From an uncultured Bacteroidota bacterium (GTDB taxonomy: Bacteria > Bacteroidota > Bacteroidia > Flavobacteriales > Flavobacteriaceae), in assembly GCA_903838055.1 (NCBI GenBank), contig CAILWV010000077.1, forward strand, positions 18,675 through 82,674: a stretch of DNA of 64,000 nucleotides, in the 5' to 3' direction. Below, in pieces: positions 54,096-63,172 of this stretch; position 1 is the first letter of the stretch; every line of letters starts with the position of its first letter. A program made the position numbers and the translations under genes. The notes beneath the pieces are model-generated. The model saw only the letters and a program-made list of their open reading frames with translations, had not been told where the DNA came from and did no database searches.

Positions 54096-56330
54096 ATGTC
54101 AGAAGAATTGAATGATAACCTACCAGTTAACGAAAACGCGGTAGACGGAAACTTGAAAACTGAAATAAAAGAAACGATTCCAACTGAAAATCAGGAAGTT
54201 GAAGCTACTATTACAACCGAAGAGGTTGTTGCAGAAGCAGAAATTGTTTCGGAAGCTGAAGAAGAAATAACTCTTGAAACAGCTCCAGAAGTGGAAAATT
54301 TAGTTGAAGAAGAAATCGTAGAAACTCCTATTGAAGAAGTTTTAATTGCTGAAACAGTGTCGGAAATTGTTGCAGACACAGAAGTTGAAGCAGAAATTAC
54401 GCCTGAAACTGTTCAAGAAGCAGAAGAAACTAAAGAAGAAATTCCTGCAGAAATTGAAAATACTACTCAAAATACAGAGGAAGTAATCGCTACTACTACA
54501 GAAATAAAAGAAGAAAATGATTTTGCAATGGATGCTATTGCTGCAGCTAATGCTGAAGAAAGCGAAGATGAAACTGTAAAAGGCAGAGAGGACATTCCAT
54601 TACAAGATTATGAAGCAATGCCAATGGAAAAATTGGTTGAAGAGTTGGAAATACTTGTTGCTACAGAAAAAGTAATGTCTGTTAGAGAACATGTAGAAGA
54701 AATTAAAAAAGCATTTTTATCTAAATTCCATTACTTTATGGATGAAAAAAAGGATGAATTTCATGCTGAGAATCCAGAAACTACTGAAGAATTTCATTAT
54801 AGCTTCCCGTTAAAAACAAAATTTGATACTTTATATAATCAATACAGAGATAAGAAAAATGTTCACTTTAAGTCATTGCAAAATAACTTACAAGCGAATC
54901 TAGAAAACAGAATGGCTCTTGTAGAAGAGTTGAAAAATTTAGTAAATAATTCAACTGGAAATATTGCAAATTCTCTAAAACAACTTAATGACATTAGAGA
55001 TCGTTGGAAAAATGCAGGGCCAATTCCGAAAGATAAATACAACCATGTATGGAATAATTTCCATTTTCATATTGAAAATTTTTATGATTTCTTGCACTTA
55101 GATAGAGAAGCAAGAGATATTGATTTTAAAATAAATTTAGAACAAAAGCAAAAAATTATTGCTCGTGTTTCTGAGTTGGTAAACGAACCAGATATCAACA
55201 AATCGTTCCGTGAATTACAAGATTTACATAAAATTTGGAAGGAAGACATCGGGCCTGTTTCTAGAGAAAATAGAGAAGAAATCTGGAAACAATTTAGTGA
55301 ATTAACTAAACAAATGCATGATAAAAGAGAGTCGTATTATGAAGCTTTTAGAGCTAAAGAAACGGATAATCTAGAAAAGAAAAATGCAATTATAGTTCAA
55401 TTAGAAGCATTAGCTCAAGAAAAAGTGGACTCTCACCAAGCTTGGTTAAATCAAATTGTTAAAGTCGAAGCTTTACGAAATGAATTCTTTGCAACAGGAA
55501 AAGTCCCAAGTGAAATAAACGAAGCTACCTGGTCAGGATTTAAAACTGCAGTTAGAAACTTTAACGTTTTGAAAAATTCTTTCTATAAAGAAATTAAGAA
55601 AGACCAAAACGATAATTTAAGTAAAAAACAAGCATTAGTAACAAAAGCTAACGAATTAAAAGAAAGTGATGATTTTGCTGCTACTACTCCAATCATGAAA
55701 CAAATTCAGGAAGAGTGGAAATTAGTAGGTCATGTGCCAAGAAAATTTTCTGATGTACTTTGGAAAGAATTTAAAGCGGCATGTAATCAATATTTTGAAA
55801 GATTAAAAGAAAGTAAATCGGAAGAAAATGCTGAAGAAGTTGCTGCTTTTGAAAAGAAAAAAGAATATCTAGAAGGTTTACGTGGATTTGAATTAATAGG
55901 AGATCATAAAACCGATTTAGATGCTATTAAAGCGCATATTGAAGCATGGAAAACAATAGGAAAAGTTCCATTTAATAGAAGACATATTGAAGGAAAATTC
56001 AATAAAATTCTAGATGCTTTATTTGAAAAATTAAGTTCTAGCAAAAAAGAAGGTGATATGTTGCGTTTTGCTAACAAACTAGGTAATCTATCTGGTTCTG
56101 AAGATAGCCGAAAACTAGAAAATGAAAAAATCTTTATTATGCGTAAAATTGAGGAAGTTCAAAATGAAATTTTCCAATTAGAAAATAATATTCAATTTTT
56201 CCAAAATACTAAGAACGCTAAGAAAGAAAATTCTATCGTTACTGAAGTTAGAAAAACAATTGAACGTCATAAAGATGAATTGTCAACATGGAAAGAAAAA
56301 CTAAAACAAATTAAAAGTATTGCTAATTAA
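54096..56330 (+). CDS. DUF349 repeat protein with acidic N-terminal region
   Basis: This 744-residue protein has a low-complexity acidic N terminus (about residues 10-165, rich in E, T, V, A). Then come about five DUF349 helical repeats of about 75 residues (for example LKQLNDIRDRWKNAGPIPKD, IKAHIEAWKTIGKVPFNRR with W..IG.VP core) and a C-terminal coiled coil. It is cytoplasmic and probably a helical rod or scaffold. The DUF349 family has no settled function. Flavobacteria carry one conserved copy. Confidence 0.9.
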   Translation: MSEELNDNLPVNENAVDGNLKTEIKETIPTENQEVEATITTEEVVAEAEIVSEAEEEITLETAPEVENLVEEEIVETPIEEVLIAETVSEIVADTEVEAEITPETVQEAEETKEEIPAEIENTTQNTEEVIATTTEIKEENDFAMDAIAAANAEESEDETVKGREDIPLQDYEAMPMEKLVEELEILVATEKVMSVREHVEEIKKAFLSKFHYFMDEKKDEFHAENPETTEEFHYSFPLKTKFDTLYNQYRDKKNVHFKSLQNNLQANLENRMALVEELKNLVNNSTGNIANSLKQLNDIRDRWKNAGPIPKDKYNHVWNNFHFHIENFYDFLHLDREARDIDFKINLEQKQKIIARVSELVNEPDINKSFRELQDLHKIWKEDIGPVSRENREEIWKQFSELTKQMHDKRESYYEAFRAKETDNLEKKNAIIVQLEALAQEKVDSHQAWLNQIVKVEALRNEFFATGKVPSEINEATWSGFKTAVRNFNVLKNSFYKEIKKDQNDNLSKKQALVTKANELKESDDFAATTPIMKQIQEEWKLVGHVPRKFSDVLWKEFKAACNQYFERLKESKSEENAEEVAAFEKKKEYLEGLRGFELIGDHKTDLDAIKAHIEAWKTIGKVPFNRRHIEGKFNKILDALFEKLSSSKKEGDMLRFANKLGNLSGSEDSRKLENEKIFIMRKIEEVQNEIFQLENNIQFFQNTKNAKKENSIVTEVRKTIERHKDELSTWKEKLKQIKSIAN

Positions 56331-56350
56331 TACTGCTAATTTCAACTTAA

Positions 56351-56378
56351 AAGTTCACTTCACAGTGGGCTTTTTTTA
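56351..56378 (+). terminator. Rho-independent terminator after the DUF349 gene
   Basis: Stem AAGTTCACT with AGTGGGCTT (two G-T pairs) and a TCAC loop is followed by TTTTTTTA. Confidence 0.75.
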
Positions 56379-56417
56379 TTTATGACAATTATCATTTTAA
56401 TTTCTTATAAGCTGAAT

Positions 56418-56425
56418 TACTTTTG
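56418..56425 (+). promoter_or_regulatory. Predicted hemN -7 element
   Basis: TACTTTTG matches TAnnTTTG and ends 17 bp before the hemN ATG at 56443; no clear -33 box. Confidence 0.45.
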
Positions 56426-56442
56426 ATGTCTAAAGTTAACAT

Positions 56443-57807
56443 ATGTCCGTTTCATTAATCCAAAAATATAACGTTCCTGGTCCGAGATACACTAGCTATC
56501 CTACGGTTCCCTATTGGGATGAGGAATTTTTTTCTGCCAAATTATGGAAAGAAACTTTTATTCAATCTTTTAATGAAAGTAATCAAAATGAAGGCATTAG
56601 CTTATATATTCATTTGCCATTTTGTGAAAGTTTGTGTACTTTTTGTGGTTGCAATAAACGAATCACTAAAAGACATGATGTAGAAGATCCATATATAACA
56701 GCGGTTCTAAATGAATGGAATATTTATTGTGATTTACTTCCAAATAAACCCATCATTAAAGAAATTCATCTAGGAGGTGGCACCCCAACATTTTTTGAAC
56801 CGAAAAATCTAGAAACCTTAATTAATGGTATTTTTTTAAGAGGCACCAAAGCAAAAGAGCATGAATTTAGTTTTGAAGGACATCCAAATAATACTACACG
56901 AACTCATTTACAAACACTTTATAATTTAGGATTTAGAAGAGTAAGTTTTGGTGTTCAAGATTATTCTGAAAAAGTACAAAAAGCAATCCATAGGGAACAA
57001 CCTTTTCACAATGTAGCTAAAGTAACTTTTTGGGCTAAAGAAATTGGCTATACTTCTATAGGACATGATTTAATTTTTGGGTTACCATTTCAAACAATTG
57101 ATGACGTATTGGATACGATTGATAAAACTAATTCACTGCTTCCTGATCGATTAGCTTTTTATAGCTATGCACATGTGCCATGGATTAAAGGTAATGGGCA
57201 ACGCGGATTTAAAGATGAAGATGTACCAAAAGATGATGCTAAAAGACATCTTTATGAAGAAGGCAAAAAAAGATTAGCTCTACATAATTATCACGAAATA
57301 GGTATGGATCATTTTGCTTTGGAAACCGACAGCATGTATAAGTCTTTTAAAGAACAAAAATTACATCGGAATTTTATGGGATATACCTCTTCTAAAACAA
57401 AATTGATGATTGGATTAGGAGTTTCATCAATAAGCGATAGTTGGTATAGTTTTGCTCAAAATGAAAAAACAATTGAAGACTATTATTCTCGTTTAGAAAA
57501 AAATGAATTACCCGTTTTTAGAGGTCATCTTCTAACTAATGAAGATTTAATAATAAGAAAACACATATTAAACTTGATGTGTCAGTTTACGACTTCTTGG
57601 GATGTCAAAGAAGATTTTTTCCCGGAGATACCAGAAATTATTGCACAATTGCACGAAATGGAATTAGATGGTTTACTAGAAATTTCAACTACACATATCA
57701 CAGTAACCGAAAAAGGGAAACCATTTGTTAGAAATATTTGTATGGCATTTGATTTACGTATGAAACGAAATGCGCCACAAACACAATTGTTTTCAATGAC
57801 AGTATAA
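56443..57807 (+). CDS. hemN: Oxygen-independent coproporphyrinogen III oxidase
   Basis: This 454-residue radical SAM enzyme has the iron-sulfur motif C61-x3-C65-x2-C68 in LPFCESLCTFCGC, then GGGTP and FGVQDYSEKVQKAI. The N-terminal YNVPGPRYTSYP (residues 9-20) is diagnostic of true HemN over the HemW look-alikes. It decarboxylates coproporphyrinogen III to protoporphyrinogen IX in heme synthesis without oxygen. Full length; own promoter and terminator. Confidence 0.95.
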   Translation: MSVSLIQKYNVPGPRYTSYPTVPYWDEEFFSAKLWKETFIQSFNESNQNEGISLYIHLPFCESLCTFCGCNKRITKRHDVEDPYITAVLNEWNIYCDLLPNKPIIKEIHLGGGTPTFFEPKNLETLINGIFLRGTKAKEHEFSFEGHPNNTTRTHLQTLYNLGFRRVSFGVQDYSEKVQKAIHREQPFHNVAKVTFWAKEIGYTSIGHDLIFGLPFQTIDDVLDTIDKTNSLLPDRLAFYSYAHVPWIKGNGQRGFKDEDVPKDDAKRHLYEEGKKRLALHNYHEIGMDHFALETDSMYKSFKEQKLHRNFMGYTSSKTKLMIGLGVSSISDSWYSFAQNEKTIEDYYSRLEKNELPVFRGHLLTNEDLIIRKHILNLMCQFTTSWDVKEDFFPEIPEIIAQLHEMELDGLLEISTTHITVTEKGKPFVRNICMAFDLRMKRNAPQTQLFSMTV

Positions 57808-57820
57808 AATTATCTAAAAA

Positions 57821-57854
57821 AAATAAGCACACTTTTCAGTGTGCTTATTTTTTT
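57821..57854. terminator. Bidirectional terminator between hemN and the acidic protein gene
   Basis: A perfect stem (AAATAAGCACACT with AGTGTGCTTATTT) and TTTC loop is flanked by A and T runs, so it can serve both converging genes. Confidence 0.88.
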
Positions 57855-58080
57855 ACTCTTCAAAAAGTTTCATTTCTTTATCGTAGAATTCTCCTGCAAG
57901 TGTAATTAAATGCTCCATTTCAGCTTCTAATTCTGTTTCGTCTTCTCCTTCTAAATCTTCAAGAAATTCAACTTCATCATCTTTTAAATTTATTAAAAAA
58001 CGAGGAAAATCTAAATGAATTATAAAAATATCTTCTGGAAAATCGGAATTATCAGCTATAACAAATTTTGGTAATTGCAT
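57853..58080 (-). CDS. Small acidic conserved protein
   Basis: This 75-residue protein is strongly acidic (ED-rich from residue 33: KDDEVEFLEDLEGEDETELE), with an N-terminal strand-like segment (MQLPKFVIADNSD, IFIIHLDFPRFLINL). I recognise no named family. It is preceded by prohibitin in the same direction (39-bp gap) and ends inside a bidirectional terminator. Function unknown. Confidence 0.7.
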   Translation of the reverse strand: MQLPKFVIADNSDFPEDIFIIHLDFPRFLINLKDDEVEFLEDLEGEDETELEAEMEHLITLAGEFYDKEMKLFEE

Positions 58081-58119
58081 AATTAGTTTAGGGTTTATAG
58101 GTTTCTAAATTAAAGAATA

Positions 58120-59025
58120 TTATTTATCAGACAAAATAACGGAGCCATTGTTTTTTCCCATAAAAATAATTTTAGTATTTGGGGAGGCAGCTAACTCTTT
58201 TTGGGCTTTTATTTGCTCATATTGCAACTGTTTATCGGTAAGATTAGTTGATATTATTCTTTGATAATCAGCAATACCCTGTGCTTCTACTCGTTTACGC
58301 TCAGCTTCTTGTTTTTCTTTTTGCAATACAAATTGCATTTTTTGAGCATCTTGTTCCGCATTAATTTTACTTTCAATAGAAGCTTTAACAGAAGTTGGTA
58401 AATTAATATTTCTAATCAATAATTGCTCTAACACTAATCCTCTTTTCTTAAAATCATCTTCAATAGATTTGAAAATTCGTTGTTGAAATTCGTTTCTTTT
58501 AGTGGAATATAAAGCTACTGCATCATAATAAACAGCGTTGTCTCTTATTCGAGTTCTAGTTATTGGTCTTACAATTTTATCGGTATAATTTTCCCCTATT
58601 CCTTTAAGGATTTTTGGAGCATCCCCAGGCAAAACTCGATACAATACAGTTAAGTCTATAATTACTTCTAACCCATCGTTAGACAATACTCTAATAGCAT
58701 CATCTCCCTCTTGCGCTCCTTCACCATGAATAGCAGACATCGTATAGTTTTGAGTTTGGATATCAAAAACAGTAATATCTAATAAAGGATTAACTACATG
58801 TAAACCACTTTCTAAAACATCCGATTGCACGTTTCCGTATAAAGATTTTACTCCAACTTTTCCGGCATCAATTTGTTTAAACATTGACGAAAGTACTCCT
58901 AACGCAATAACCAAAAAGCCAATAATTCTTATTGTTCCTGAAAATTTTGATAAAGGATTAATAGAGTTTTTTAGGCTTAGTCCTGCAATAACTAAAATAA
59001 TTCCAAGGATAATTAATAGTATCAT
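58120..59025 (-). CDS. Prohibitin/SPFH-family membrane protein
   Basis: This 301-residue protein has two hydrophobic segments at the N terminus (about residues 2-20 and 32-48), an SPFH (prohibitin) domain about 50-230 (IDAGKVGVKSLYGNVQ, GLEVIIDLTVLYRVLPGD, LLIRNINLPTSVKASI) and a C-terminal coiled coil (EQDAQKMQFVLQKEKQEAER). Prohibitins form membrane ring assemblies that scaffold proteases or lipid domains. No partner gene such as ftsH or nfeD is adjacent. Confidence 0.92.
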   Translation of the reverse strand: MILLIILGIILVIAGLSLKNSINPLSKFSGTIRIIGFLVIALGVLSSMFKQIDAGKVGVKSLYGNVQSDVLESGLHVVNPLLDITVFDIQTQNYTMSAIHGEGAQEGDDAIRVLSNDGLEVIIDLTVLYRVLPGDAPKILKGIGENYTDKIVRPITRTRIRDNAVYYDAVALYSTKRNEFQQRIFKSIEDDFKKRGLVLEQLLIRNINLPTSVKASIESKINAEQDAQKMQFVLQKEKQEAERKRVEAQGIADYQRIISTNLTDKQLQYEQIKAQKELAASPNTKIIFMGKNNGSVILSDK

Positions 59026-59071
59026 TTTTTTATATTTTTATTTGTAGTTATACGTAAGTTTTTATTTAATG

Positions 59072-60463
59072 TTACAAAATGGGAAGTTCCGTATTGTCAA
59101 TTATTAATTTTTTTGTGAGAAAATGAAAACGAATAAACAAGAATATTGCAGCCGCTGACAATCCGGAAAGCAATCCAATCCATACGCCTACAGCTTTAAG
59201 TTCAGTGTATTCCCCTAGATAATAGGATATTGGAAACCCAATCACCCAATAGGCAACAAATGTAATATACATTGGAATTTTCACATCTTGCAATCCACGT
59301 AAAGCTCCCAAAACTACAACTTGTATTCCGTCTGAAATTTGAAAAACTGCAGCAACCAAAAGTAATTTTGCAGCGATAGTAACTACTTCTTGATTATCTA
59401 ATAGTTGGGTTGAATCGTTCATATCCAAAAACAGAGGTGGTACAATTTGATGTAAGACAATAAACAATAAAGCAAAGATAATTTCAATTAGAATTGCCAA
59501 TAAAAAAATGGAACGTGCTACTACCACAAGGTTTTTATAATCTTGAAGCCCTTTTTGATTACTTAGTCTAATCATAGAAACCACACTCAGCCCCATAGCA
59601 AACATAAATGTCATTGAAGCCAAACTTAAGGCAATTTGATTTGCTGCCTGGCTGGTTTTTCCAATATTTCCACAAAGCCAAATTGCAGCAGTAAATAAAA
59701 CCACTTCAAATAGCATTTGCATGGCTGAAGGAATTCCTAAACTTACTATTTTACGAATTGTTTCTTTTTTGATTTCAGAAAAACTAAAGTTATGAAAATA
59801 GGATTTTAAACTTTCTTGTCTTGACAAGATGACGTGCATAAAAACCACCATAGCAATTCTAGAAATAACTGTTCCTAGTCCGGCACCTAAGATTCCCATT
59901 TTAGGAAAAATCCAAATACCATAAATCAAACAATAATTGACAATCACATGAAGAATATTTGCCATAACAATAGCATACATAGAGTATTTAGTCATTGACA
60001 AACCATCGGCAAATTGCTTATATCCTTGGTAAATAATAAGTGGTACCAACGAAAAACCCACCCAATCCAAATAAGGTTTTGCCAACGAAATTACTTCTTT
60101 AGGTTGGTGAAGCATTTCCATAATAGGCTTTCCTAATACAATTAATCCGAAAAGTGCAAAGCCCAAAATAACGCATAAGAAAAGTCCATTATGAAAAACG
60201 GAACGTATTTTATCTGTATTTTTTTCAGAATCTGCTTCCCCAACAATTGGAGTAATAGCGGTGGAGAAGCCAATACCAAGAGAAAGCGCCACAAAAACCA
60301 TACTATTTCCAAGAGAAACTGCGGCCAACTCGGTAGATCCTAATTTCCCAACCATGATATTATCTACAATCATAATTAATGTATGTCCTAACATACCCAA
60401 AATCACTGGGTAGGCTAACTGCATATTATATCGAAACTCTTTGGTATACTGAGATAAATTCAC
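59072..60463 (-). CDS. MATE-family efflux transporter
   Basis: This 463-residue inner-membrane protein has twelve hydrophobic helices in two related halves. Characteristic stretches are AYPVILGMLGHTLIMIVDNIMVG, LGIGFSTAITPIVGEA, NQIALSLASMTFMFAMGLSVVSM and ALRGLQDVKIPMYIT. MATE pumps export drugs or metabolites in exchange for Na+ or H+; the substrate is unknown. A minus-strand TATTTTTG at 60483-60490 is a plausible -7 element. Confidence 0.93.
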   Translation of the reverse strand: MNLSQYTKEFRYNMQLAYPVILGMLGHTLIMIVDNIMVGKLGSTELAAVSLGNSMVFVALSLGIGFSTAITPIVGEADSEKNTDKIRSVFHNGLFLCVILGFALFGLIVLGKPIMEMLHQPKEVISLAKPYLDWVGFSLVPLIIYQGYKQFADGLSMTKYSMYAIVMANILHVIVNYCLIYGIWIFPKMGILGAGLGTVISRIAMVVFMHVILSRQESLKSYFHNFSFSEIKKETIRKIVSLGIPSAMQMLFEVVLFTAAIWLCGNIGKTSQAANQIALSLASMTFMFAMGLSVVSMIRLSNQKGLQDYKNLVVVARSIFLLAILIEIIFALLFIVLHQIVPPLFLDMNDSTQLLDNQEVVTIAAKLLLVAAVFQISDGIQVVVLGALRGLQDVKIPMYITFVAYWVIGFPISYYLGEYTELKAVGVWIGLLSGLSAAAIFLFIRFHFLTKKLIIDNTELPIL

Positions 60464-60512
60464 GTTGTTTTTTTTGAATTGGCAAAAATAACCTTTTCAA
60501 ATTCAAAAATCA

Positions 60513-61388
60513 TTATCCTAATTGTTTTTTATAAAAATCTAAATTTGATTTTACTTTTGGATCTAGTTCGGGCTCTTTAATATCTGTTAATTTCTGTAAT
60601 TCTTCCCAAATGATTTTAGCAACAATATAACGTGCCATTTCTTTATCATCCGCAGGAATTATATACCAAGGAGCATGCTTTTTGAAGGTACTATTAATTG
60701 CTTCTTCATAATATTTCATATATTCATTCCAATGTTCACGTTCTTTTAAATCACCAGGAGAAAATTTCCAATTATCCTCAGCATTTTCTAATCTATTTAA
60801 TAATCTTTTACGTTGTTCTTCCTTACTCATATGGAAATAAAACTTCAAAATTGTAGTTCCGTTTTGAGAAATATGCTTTTCGAAATTATTAATTTGTTCC
60901 AATCTATTTTCCCAAAACTCAGGAGAAATATCTTCTATTTTTTCTATACCTGGTAGGTTTTCTAACAACAAATATTCGGGATGAACCCTAGTAACCAAAA
61001 CATTTTCGTAATGAGTTCTATTAAAAACTGCAAATTTCCCCTTTTCAGGCAAAGCCAAATAATGTCGCCATAAATAGTCGTGCTCTAATTCGGTAGTATT
61101 TGGTGTTTTAAAACTATGAACAATCACTCCGCGAGGATTGAACTCCTTAAATACTTCGCGAATCAAACTGTCTTTTCCGCTGGTATCCATTCCTTGCAAA
61201 CAAATTAAAAAAGCATGTCTATTATGAGCATACATTGCGTCTTGTTTCTTACTTAATTTATGCTGTACTTTTAATAATTTTTCAGCTTTTTCGGCATCAT
61301 CAACAACAATATCCAATCGAGTTTGAATTCTATTTAATTCTATTTTACTTGTAACTTTAAAATCTTCGGGATTAATTGATTTCATCAC
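60513..61388 (-). CDS. Polyphosphate kinase 2 family protein
   Basis: This 291-residue PPK2-type enzyme has a P-loop LQGMDTSGKDSLIREVF, then FKTPNTTELEHDYLWRHY, the lid-like FNRTHYENVLVTRVHPEYLL, and EQRKRLLNRLENAEDNWKFSPGDL. This layout matches the class that phosphorylates nucleoside mono- or diphosphates with polyphosphate. It is full length. No ppk1 or ppx is adjacent. Confidence 0.93.
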   Translation of the reverse strand: MMKSINPEDFKVTSKIELNRIQTRLDIVVDDAEKAEKLLKVQHKLSKKQDAMYAHNRHAFLICLQGMDTSGKDSLIREVFKEFNPRGVIVHSFKTPNTTELEHDYLWRHYLALPEKGKFAVFNRTHYENVLVTRVHPEYLLLENLPGIEKIEDISPEFWENRLEQINNFEKHISQNGTTILKFYFHMSKEEQRKRLLNRLENAEDNWKFSPGDLKEREHWNEYMKYYEEAINSTFKKHAPWYIIPADDKEMARYIVAKIIWEELQKLTDIKEPELDPKVKSNLDFYKKQLG

Positions 61389-61457
61389 TTTTTACGTTTT
61401 ATTAATGTAAAAATAGTATTATTTATGGTGCAATATCTTTTTACAATTTAAAATTAT

Positions 61458-62228
61458 CTACAAAACCTCTTTTAAAAATTCAACCATTGCTTTCCAAGAG
61501 CGTCTATCTGCATTTTCATTGTAGGCAGCACCTTTGCTATTATCAGTTCCAGCACCTTTATCTGTAAAAGAATGCACCGCATTTGAATAATATACCATCT
61601 CCCAATCGGCCTTAGCAGTTCGCATTTCATTTTGAAAAGCTTTAATTTCAACTTCATTCTCATAGGGGTCATCAGCACCATGCAATACCAAAACTCTTGG
61701 TATAATTTGCTCAATTGATCTTGATACCTCTCTGCCTAATCCTCCATGAAAGGAAACAATTCCTTTAACTTTCATATTAATTCGTGCCGCTTCAATCGCA
61801 CCAGTTCCACCAAAACAATATCCTATTACTACAATATTATCTGCATTTGCTCCTTGAAGTACCAATTGATCAAGGGCTAATTTTATTCTTTTATGATATT
61901 CATTTATACTTTTCTTGAAATAACCGGCCTTTTGTCCTGCTTCTGAATAATTTGTCGGCTTATTCCCTACTCCGTAAATGTCTGCAACAAAAGTAATATA
62001 TCCTAATTTTGATAGTTCTACAGCACTCTCTTTAGCGTGCTCGTCTATTCCCATCCATGCAGGAAGAATTAATATTCCTGGATTACTTTTTATTCCATTT
62101 TTTGGAATAGATAGTAAACCGCTTAGTTTTTGATTTTCATCCTGATAATCAATTGGCTTTAATTGAGAATTTGAAATTGACGGAATTATTAATGTCCCGA
62201 ATAAAATAATACTGAATAATTTTTTCAT
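61458..62228 (-). CDS. Exported dienelactone hydrolase family protein
   Basis: This 256-residue alpha/beta-hydrolase has a signal peptide (IILFGTLIIPSISNSQ). The dienelactone-hydrolase cysteine nucleophile is C138 in VIGYCFGGTGA, with Asp in LHGADDPY and His in AVHSFTD. Despite the family name the substrate is unknown; exported members are common in Bacteroidota. It ends upstream of the PPK2 gene, same direction. Confidence 0.9.
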   Translation of the reverse strand: MKKLFSIILFGTLIIPSISNSQLKPIDYQDENQKLSGLLSIPKNGIKSNPGILILPAWMGIDEHAKESAVELSKLGYITFVADIYGVGNKPTNYSEAGQKAGYFKKSINEYHKRIKLALDQLVLQGANADNIVVIGYCFGGTGAIEAARINMKVKGIVSFHGGLGREVSRSIEQIIPRVLVLHGADDPYENEVEIKAFQNEMRTAKADWEMVYYSNAVHSFTDKGAGTDNSKGAAYNENADRRSWKAMVEFLKEVL

Positions 62229-62281
62229 TTTTTTTTGTAAATTTATATATAATCAAGAAAAAAACTAGTTAATTAACTACT

Positions 62282-62309
62282 AAAAAAACCGATGCGTTTA
62301 CATCGGTTT
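62282..62309 (-). terminator. Rho-independent terminator after the lysine-rich protein gene
   Basis: A 9-bp perfect stem (AAACCGATG with CATCGGTTT) is followed on the minus strand by a T run, 17 bp past the stop codon at 62326. Confidence 0.82.
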
Positions 62310-62325
62310 GAGTTGAATGGAATAA

Positions 62326-62832
62326 TTATTTTTTCTTTTTTGATTTTGATTTTCTTTTAGCTTTTGCTTTTTTATTCGCTTTTGCTTTATCTTTTGCTTT
62401 TTGTTTTTTAGCTTTTTCTCTCTTTTTGGCTTTTTGTTTTTTAGCCTTATCCTTCTCTTTTTGCTTGTCTTTTTTAACTTTAGCTTTCTTTTTCTCTTTT
62501 ATTTTTTTTGCAATTTCTTTATCAGAACTTTTCATTTTTTTATCTTTTTTATTCATTACTAATTCAGATTCAATCAAAAATTCTTCTACTACTTCAACTA
62601 AAATTTCAGGAGTGATTTCAGGAGATACCTCAGGAGTAATTTCTTCCACTTTGTTTTCAACCACTTCTGGTTTTAAAACTCTAGATCTAGTTCTAGGTTT
62701 AATTGGTGTTTCAACTTTCTTAATTTCTTCTACAGATTCTGAAGTTGTTGCTTTGTTAGTTAGAACGTCAACTTCAATTTTCTCAGTTTCTTCTTTTGTA
62801 ATTTCGTTGCTAGTTGTTGTTTTGTTAATCAT
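62326..62832 (-). CDS. Lysine-rich, histone-H1-like tail protein
   Basis: This 168-residue protein has an acidic/Thr/Val-rich N-terminal half (MINKTTTSNEITKEETEKI; EEITPEVSPEITPEILVEVV) and a C-terminal half of about 75 residues almost wholly Lys, Ala, Arg, Glu and Asp, with KAKKQKAKKREKAKKQKAK-type repeats ending in KKKK. The tail resembles histone H1/Hc1 or AlgP tails and could bind nucleic acid. No globular DNA-binding domain is recognisable. I chose ATG 62832; the frame upstream to 62907 looks non-coding. Function unknown. Confidence 0.72.
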   Translation of the reverse strand: MINKTTTSNEITKEETEKIEVDVLTNKATTSESVEEIKKVETPIKPRTRSRVLKPEVVENKVEEITPEVSPEITPEILVEVVEEFLIESELVMNKKDKKMKSSDKEIAKKIKEKKKAKVKKDKQKEKDKAKKQKAKKREKAKKQKAKDKAKANKKAKAKRKSKSKKKK

Positions 62833-63062
62833 AGTTAGTTTTTTTAATATTAATTTAACGTAAATTAAATGTAAATTTAACGTTAACAAATATACAATTA
62901 AAAACAATAGCCAAATGTTAAGTTTTTCATTGACATTTTAATTAAATTAAACGTATTAAATAAGAAGAAAATATTTTTAAAAAAAAGGATACTATTTATT
63001 ATTATGTTGTTTAATTATATTTTTTATAAGTGAAAAGAAAATAAAGAAGTAATAAAATAAAC

Positions 63063-63092
63063 AGACAAAAAAAAGCCACTAAATAGTGGCTT
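63063..63092 (-). terminator. Rho-independent terminator after the tRNA-Arg region
   Basis: Stem AAAGCCAC with GTGGCTTT and a 6-base loop is followed on the minus strand by TTTTTTTTG. It is 6 bp beyond the tRNA 3' end. Confidence 0.82.
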
Positions 63093-63098
63093 TCTTAT

Positions 63099-63172
63099 GT
63101 GATCCCAGAAGGATTCGAACCTTCGACCTACTGCTTAGAAGGCAGTTGCTCTATCCAGCTGAGCTATTATAA
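63099..63172 (-). pseudogene. Defective tRNA-Arg (anticodon TCT), 5' acceptor strand missing
   Basis: The reverse complement has an intact D arm (GCTCAGCTGGATAGAGC), anticodon loop TTCTAAG with TCT, T arm (GAAGG-TTCGAAT-CCTTC) and 3' acceptor TGGGATC plus discriminator A. The 5' acceptor strand should read GATCCCA but is TTTATAA; only position 7 pairs. The D-arm-to-3'-end portion ends abruptly at about 63166. This pattern fits a tRNA fragment left at an attachment site; a functional tRNA seems unlikely. Confidence 0.8.

Noticed and set aside
62426..62863. Rightward 145-codon open frame opposite the lysine-rich gene
   Set aside because: It is the antisense shadow of Lys/Ala-rich codons (poly-Leu/Phe/Ser product) and the leftward gene has a terminator and sensible start.
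63099..63172. Complete functional tRNA-Arg
   Set aside because: Six of seven acceptor pairs cannot form because the 5' strand reads TTTATAA against TGGGATC.
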